Positions 19,711 through 25,141 of a stretch of DNA of 25,141 nucleotides are shown piece by piece (the stretch's first letter is position 1; each line of letters starts with the position of its first letter). Position numbers and translations under genes: made by a program. The stretch comes from Pelargonium cotyledonis (Eukaryota; Streptophyta; Magnoliopsida; Geraniales; Geraniaceae). The notes under the pieces are model-generated. The model saw only the letters and a list, made by a program, of their open reading frames with translations, was not told the DNA's origin and searched no databases. The DNA is taken from NCBI GenBank assembly GCA_036897625.1, contig JAYMTA010000691.1, positions 1 to 25,141 on the forward strand. Reading direction: 5' to 3'.

Positions 19711-22700
19711 TTACAAGAAGTAAGGCACTCCTGTCCTAGGTCCTCTCATCTGGTTGTTCTCTTCTGTTTCGGTGAAAAACTTTACTTCTCTCTCCTGCAA
19801 GGTAACATGGATACATCAATGACACAGAATCAGAAGAAAAAAATGTCATCACTAAAGATAACGGTATACACTAGGTTCAGCTTCGGCTAACATTGTCATA
19901 ACTTCTTTTCCTTGAGAATATTCAACCTATCTGCTGCCAGCTCTAGCTTTATCAGTCGGGAAAGCAGCCACATAAATTATATGCAATTTATAATGGTCGT
20001 CATGTAATTGAACTTAGGTAGGGTTTGGATTATAATTTTTGTATAGGAATGGGAATGAGATTCTCATTGTTCATGTATGGATTACAACTTTTTGGTCATG
20101 AAAATGACTCGGGACAATGCTACTTGTATGATAGACCTATACAAACAATATACAAGGAAGTTGTAATCAATATCTCACCATATTCTCATTGAAACTCAAT
20201 ATAGAAGCCACGTTCCCACAACGATAGCAATAATTTGGTGCGGACCATACCTGTAAGATTAAGACCAAAATATACTATGAGGTTGCTAAAATAAGTAAAT
20301 AAAAACAAAATGAATATGCAAGCTTTTGAGTCTCACAGTCACGAGGCCTTTATCTTGAAACATGTACTTGAGCCCTTCTTGAACGAGTTGGTGAGCTCGA
20401 CAAACCAGATCAAGCTTGTTTATGTGATTGAACTGCAGAAAGGGTACAAAGTGTTGAATTTCAGAATAACTATATACTTTGAAACCTCTTTACTTAATGG
20501 AGAGTAACTACAAAACGTCTTCCAAAAAACAGCTTATTCTTTGGTATTTGGATGGCCTGGAAAGAAAAAAAATCATTTGTAGATCTTCCACTTTGGAAAA
20601 ACATTTTCTTCCTAGAGACTACACCGGAAAATATTCTTAGTGGATTTTTCAAGCCTACCATTGGTGCCACAAATGGTGGGAAATGGGAAAAGATTTTCCA
20701 TGCACTCTTTTTTTTCATGAAATAAATACAGAAGATTACACTACATTACCTCAGAAGAGACCCTGGAACCAAAAAGCCAACCTGCTCCACGTGGACTGAC
20801 TGCCCAAGTTTCAATATCTTCAGGATCACTCCACATAAGATCACAGAATGGTCCCTCGTGTGGTATCTCACAGTTCCGTTCTATAACTCTTATCTACCAG
20901 AACAGAAGTTGAGAAATACTTAAAACTCCATGTGAAGCCATATCGCCTATAAATCTTGAAATCATCAACTACCTTAACACTGAGTTAACATAAGGAGAAA
21001 ATAAGAAGTTACCTGATCAACTGTCCGTACGTCTGGCGAAAGACCACCATGAACACACAGCACCTACAGAAAAAGAAAACAAAATTAGTACTACTATAAT
21101 TAAGAAACACAGATGTAATTCAGATGTAATGTCTAGAGAGAACAGGGCTTACAGTTCCATCTATAATGGCTGAGAGAGTTAGATAATCAAAAACATCAGT
21201 ACAGTACCGCCATGCATTGGCATTTCCATACTTCCTCTGGCACTCATCATAGAAACCATAAACCTGCAAAACATCTGAGTAGAATTACTATAGCGGCAAT
21301 TGCAGGATGCTTTAAACTCATGAGACATTGGCATTGAAGCAGAATGTTAAGTTTTCAGTTTCAAGTAACTGTATGACAAAGAACTAGGATTGAGAAAATG
21401 TTTCCTTTGAACAAATTCTGAAACTTTTTTCATCAACAAATCGTAGTGGCTAACGGAAAGAATTGTTCACCACAGTTTTAGGCAAGATAGGATGAAAGAA
21501 ATATCATCCACCACATTCTACAACATATACAAGGTACTGACTGTACCCCCAACTGAGTATATAAATTCGGGTTTGTTTTTTACTAGCAAAAATATACTAG
21601 ATCTTCAATTTTCTAAAGCAAATGAGCATAATAGTTAATATGCACACTAAATACACAGTACCCATGGAGCAATATTGCATATAGAATCTTGAAACGTTTT
21701 ATAATTCAAACTTGAAGCTAATTTGAACTTCAACCTAAGACAAACTATTAGTAGAATAAGATGGAATATAGCAACCAATAGCTTCATTCCAGGCATATAC
21801 AGTATCAAATACAGGTGGGGTTTCTGATGGGATAAGCAACAACTCAAATAAATAAATAAATAAAATTGCATAGATTTTTAACAGAGAGTCATGAAATGGC
21901 AGATCTTTTTGTTCAATAAGATTCAACATAACAAATATCTTGATGTGTTATCAATTGATTGTATGTAGAGATATTCTATGAATGCAAAATCTTGGGTGCA
22001 TAATGCATACCTGAGTTAGCTGTCTGCTCTCATGATTTCCACGCAAAAGGGTGATATTTGCTGGATACCTACAAAGTAGACCAGCCAATAAAAGAAACAA
22101 AGTATTATTAGCTTCTTCAAAGAACATAATCTTGATAGCAAGGGCATCAACTAACATAAGTCAAAGAGAATGAGTGTGTTTGATATTTAAACCTACAGCA
22201 TCCTGAACACAAGTCACATAGATGGGTGAGCATGTCTAGGTGGAGTGCATACCTTGCTTTAAGAAGCAAAAGAATAGTGAAAACTTCAAGACTGTTATAA
22301 CCTCGATCAACGTAATCCCCCTGCCAGGGCATTACAGATATTTCACATTTCAAGTGGCTAAATGAAAGACATTTAATTGGACAGAAGTTACCACATACAA
22401 AGATAAAAACCGCACCATAAATATATAATTTGTCTCTGGTACATGACCTCCTGTCTGAAAAAGTTTCATTAAGTCATGGAACTGACCATGAATATCACCA
22501 CAGACAGTGACTGGACTGTTCACAGGCTGCACATTGGACTCCTCAATGAGGATCTCTTTTACCTGTGATATTTGTATGCACAGCATTATGTATAATAATA
22601 CCTTCACCCAATAAAACATCATCTGAATTATTCATGTATGAAAAACTATACATATACATTGTGCAGGACACAAACAAAACCAGCCAAAACACTCCAATCA

Positions 22701-23994
22701 GATAAATGTTATTGAGTTGTGTCTGGTGTCTGGTGTCTGCACAAATGTGTTCTACAGGAGTATATACACACATATATAAGTTGATTGGTGAACGATAAAA
22801 TTGACAAAAGGAGCATACACATAAAAAACTATAATCATTCCTCTGTCCCAAAATGAGTGTTCACTTTCTCTAAAAAGTTTGTACCAACATGAGTGCCCAC
22901 CTTCCTTTTTTGTTAGTAATGCACTACTAACAATACATTTATGATAAATTAGTTAGAACTCTTTGAGTTTGTTACAACAAGATCACATGAAGGGTCAAGG
23001 GAGAATGTTCAATTCTAACTAACTTATCCTTAACTTTTACAAAGATGAGAAAGTGAGCACTCATTTTAGGACAAAGTGAGTATTGTATAAATTTAAAGCA
23101 TGACATCATAAAGAACAGCCAACTATACATTTTGACGTTCTATAATAACTTACATCACATGATCTACAGATGCATATCCATGGATCTTATATATAAAGAA
23201 AAATAAATAAAAAATAAAAAACTACAGCTCAACCGCTGTCTTGGTTTGGGAAGATGCCAGGTGATCTTGAATCCAGAGCAACATTTTATCTGATTCAGGT
23301 GATTGCGAAACCTCCTTAAGTCACCTAAGCACAAAACAAGAGTGCCCCAAACCTCACAAATAACACACCTATATAAGTTTCATACTAAAGAATAAGGTAA
23401 GTTTGGATTATAATTTTTGTTCAGGAATGAGGATCAATAATCGAAATGGAAATGAGACACTTATTTGCTCAATTTTGCAATCCATTCTTGATCTCATTCC
23501 CATTCCAAAAAAAAATAAAAAATAAAAACAGGGCAACTACTTCAATTTTCCTCTATTAATTGTATATTTTGGAACAATAATGCTGTTGCAAATTGGTTCA
23601 TAGATTTATTTGGAGGAGCATCCCAAGCTCGAACTACAATGGCTGCTCAACATCACACTACTGAGATTCAATTCAAGAAACATACAATACAAACAGAACA
23701 ACTCAAGACAAATAAGTCTTTGAACCTAAGTTAAAGCAGGATCAAAATTAGTAAAAAATTAGGCATCTACAATCCAAAAATATCCACAAAATTCAACCAA
23801 ATAATCCTAAAGCTCTAGAAATGTCAATTGTACAGAAACCATAATCTAGCAAGAAAACGCATCACTTCCTGCGAAGCAACGTAGAGAAGGAGAAGGGGAA
23901 ATGGCGTACATACATATTCGCAGAGAAGCTGAAGCTCGTCTTCCAGTAAATGCTCGCCACCTTTCACCTTCGATAACCATTGATCCAAATCCAT
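19711..23994 (-). CDS. FYPP: Serine/threonine phosphatase PP6 catalytic subunit (FyPP type)
   Basis: PP6 catalytic subunits dephosphorylate phosphoserine/threonine. Arabidopsis FyPP1/FyPP3 act on phytochrome, PIN auxin carriers and ABI5. Coding exons (minus strand): 23994-23914, 22562-22416, 22320-22253, 22068-22011, 21263-21153, 21063-21013, 20893-20750, 20432-20337, 20250-20179, 19794-19711. The sum is 912 nt, or 303 residues, the exact length of FyPP. The product starts [20 protein letters not shown], the PP6-type N-terminus. Metal ligands of the PPP fold are all present: Asp50 and His52 (GDIHG), Asp78 (GDYVDRG), Asn110 (RGNHE), His160 (VHGGL) and His234 (CRAH). The protein ends TGVPYFL, the carboxymethylatable PP2A-like Tyr-Phe-Leu tail. 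Exon 2 ends ATG|GTGCGG, a weaker donor than usual, but the frame and family demand it. Intron 1 is long (1351 bp) and carries two MITEs. Confidence 0.97.
20022..20106. mobile_element. Truncated copy of the TTTGGATTA family in PP6 intron 9
   Basis: GGTTTGGATTATAATTTTTG at 20022-20041 and then GGAATGGGAATGAGATTCTC match the start of the copy at 23401. A GGATTACAACTTTTTGG string near 20089 resembles the internal motif of the copy at 24668. The right end is lost. Confidence 0.5.
22837..23080. mobile_element. Stowaway-type MITE in PP6 intron 1
   Basis: The left end ATTCCTCTGTCCCAAAATGA and the inverted right end CTCACTTTGTCCTAAAATGA are imperfect terminal repeats that extend through GTGxTCACTTTCTC. 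A TA follows the right end (23081-23082); the left flank reads TC, so that copy of the duplication has probably mutated. It is 244 bp, almost the size of the element at 431-672. The ends are related but the interior is mostly different, so it is probably another subfamily. Confidence 0.8.
23401..23512. mobile_element. Copy of the TTTGGATTA family in PP6 intron 1
   Basis: GTTTGGATTATAATTTTTGT at 23401-23420 is followed by GGAATGAGGATC, and CTCATTCCCATTCCA closes it near 23508. It is preceded by AAGGTAA, as in the other copies. The matching TAATCCAAA end is missing or replaced by an A-rich tract. Confidence 0.55.
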
Positions 23995-24140
23995 CTCTCT
24001 CTGGTAGACCTAGCTAGGTTTTGCCCAAACCAACACACAAGACGATAAAGAAGAAAAACCAGACGAGACGAGACGAGACGAGACGAGAGAGATTGGATTG
24101 GAGCGTTTCAATGAGCTCTCTTCTGTCGACGTATATAAAG
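23995..24140 (-). promoter_or_regulatory. PP6 leader and likely TATA box
   Basis: On the minus strand CTTTATATAC (24140-24131) would place transcription start near 24100, giving a leader of about 105 bases before the ATG at 23994. The leader includes the CTCGT repeat described below. Motif and spacing only. Confidence 0.55.
24061..24087. repeat. (ACGAG)n pentanucleotide repeat in the PP6 leader
   Basis: Five tandem AGACG units occur on the plus strand, read as CGTCT on the coding strand, and run into a short GA tract. It falls within the probable untranslated leader of PP6. Confidence 0.85.
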
Positions 24141-25141
24141 CCTCCGTCAATACAGACCCAGACGTTGAGATCTATTCTACGCAATTTGTGCCCACCAAAA
24201 CAATAATAAAATATCGCAATTTGTGATCAATTGTCTTTCTGTGATATTTATTGTGTTCATGTTGAAGTAACAATTTATGATTGGCCTAGTAAAATAATTG
24301 ATGTTTTACGGCTTATTTATTAAGATATCATTTTGTATAAATAATTATATAGTCGGTAGTCATGAATTACTTCTCTCGGATATTCATCTTCCAACGAAAC
24401 ATTACATGCAAACAATTACCGAAGATCTCATACATTTGTCTATAATTGTGGGCTTGCATTCAAATGTAGGTGAGACAAAAATACAGGTAACATATGTTTT
24501 CTTTTCCCAATTTGCAGCTTGACATAAGTGATGATATATATAACTCGTATTTTGTAAGAAATATACGTATAATTTATAAAAACACATGTACGAAGCTGCA
24601 TATGATACATATTTCAAGGTACGTAGCTTCATGCTTCACATACCTATAACTATAACTTTAAGGTAACGTTTGGATTAGTATTTTGAGTTTGGGAATGAAA
24701 ATGAAAATGAGAATGAGTTTCTATTTATGGCGTTTGGATTACAACACATCCATTCCCATTCCCTTACTTTAAGTAATTTGATTCTCACCAATGTTGCATG
24801 GAATGGGATTCCCATTCCCATATTTTTACTTTTTATTTTACGATCTAAATTTTAAAAATTCATATTTTTGTGCTCGGATGTCCGATTGATATAATTTTTT
24901 TTTATTTCATATAACTTTTAGTGAGGAACATTATTATAATTTTAATTTTAACAAATAATATGTATTTATAACCAAAAATTCTGGAACAAAACAAAATTAC
25001 AACACAAAAACAAAAATTTGAAAACAGTTTCATATTCAAATTTCGAATCAGATACGAATTTACAACACACACATATACATTCAAAACCAGTTGTGACGAT
25101 TCAAATTTTGAATCAAAATTTATATTTTCGAATTAAGATTT
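24141..25141. other. Upstream intergenic region to the window's right edge
   Basis: This is distal promoter sequence of PP6, very AT-rich. It contains one MITE-like copy (about 24668-24830). From about 24840 to the end it is low-complexity A/T with CAAATTT and GAATC words. No gene is recognisable. Confidence 0.5.
24668..24830. mobile_element. Copy of the TTTGGATTA family upstream of PP6
   Basis: GTTTGGATTAGTATTTTGAG at 24668 is preceded by AAGGTAAC. The motif GGCGTTTGGATTACAACA recurs inside at about 24729. The interior consists of GAATGAAAATGAGAATGAG facing CATTCCCATTCCC and ending GGGATTCCCATTCCCATA, so it can fold back on itself. The inner repeat of the end motif suggests two copies joined head to tail, or an internal duplication. 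Confidence 0.55.

Noticed and set aside
22350-22851. Minus-strand frames flanking PP6 exon 2 as extra proteins
   Set aside because: They are exon 2 plus intron read-through, or MITE and intron sequence with no family likeness.
1-25141. CRISPR arrays, tRNA or rRNA genes, retrovirus-like elements, clusters of defence or secondary-metabolism genes
   Set aside because: I looked on both strands and saw no spaced direct repeats, cloverleaf with CCA-type ends, rRNA-like sequence, or reverse-transcriptase/integrase frames other than the LINE tail.

Overview
The window is nuclear DNA from a flowering plant, most likely a eudicot. It is AT-rich, with many short GT..AG introns and five protein-coding genes that each match a plant family residue by residue. 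The intergenic DNA and larger introns carry plant-type MITEs. I did not try to name the species. I see no bacterial, viral, CRISPR or gene-cluster signature and no new multi-gene system. What is unusual lies in leaders, splice sites and small transposons.

Layout, left to right. (1) The 5' part of an ankyrin-repeat DHHC S-acyltransferase of the TIP1/PAT24 type lies on the minus strand from 1761 and runs off the left edge. (2) A 1.4 kb head-to-head interval separates it from a complete katanin p80 WD40-subunit gene (KTN80) on the plus strand, 3186-9382, 18 coding exons. (3) A complete GH27 alpha-galactosidase gene (AGAL1/AGAL2 type) follows on the minus strand, 13699-10392, 15 coding exons and 402 residues, tail-to-tail with katanin. 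(4) A complete cytosolic-type pyruvate kinase gene is on the minus strand, 17418-14876, three coding exons and 510 residues, with a TC-rich leader probably split by a 5'UTR intron. (5) A complete PP6-type phosphatase catalytic subunit gene (FyPP) is on the minus strand, 23994-19711, ten coding exons and 303 residues.

All five reading frames stay open and in phase across every inferred junction, so all look like working genes. The one ambiguous junction is the katanin exon 12/13 boundary.

Mobile DNA is small and old: two Stowaway-type MITEs (431-672, 22837-23080), at least five copies of a short family with TTTGGATTA/TAATCCAAA ends, two or three copies of a family with TAGAGCTGGCAATT-type ends, and a decayed 3' tail of an RTE-clade LINE inside katanin intron 4.

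The genes do not form a pathway. TIP1-type S-acyltransferase, katanin and PP6 all affect plant cell growth or polarity. Alpha-galactosidase and pyruvate kinase are metabolic. The katanin p80 / alpha-galactosidase pair recalls the neighbouring Arabidopsis genes on chromosome 5, so this may be a conserved syntenic block.
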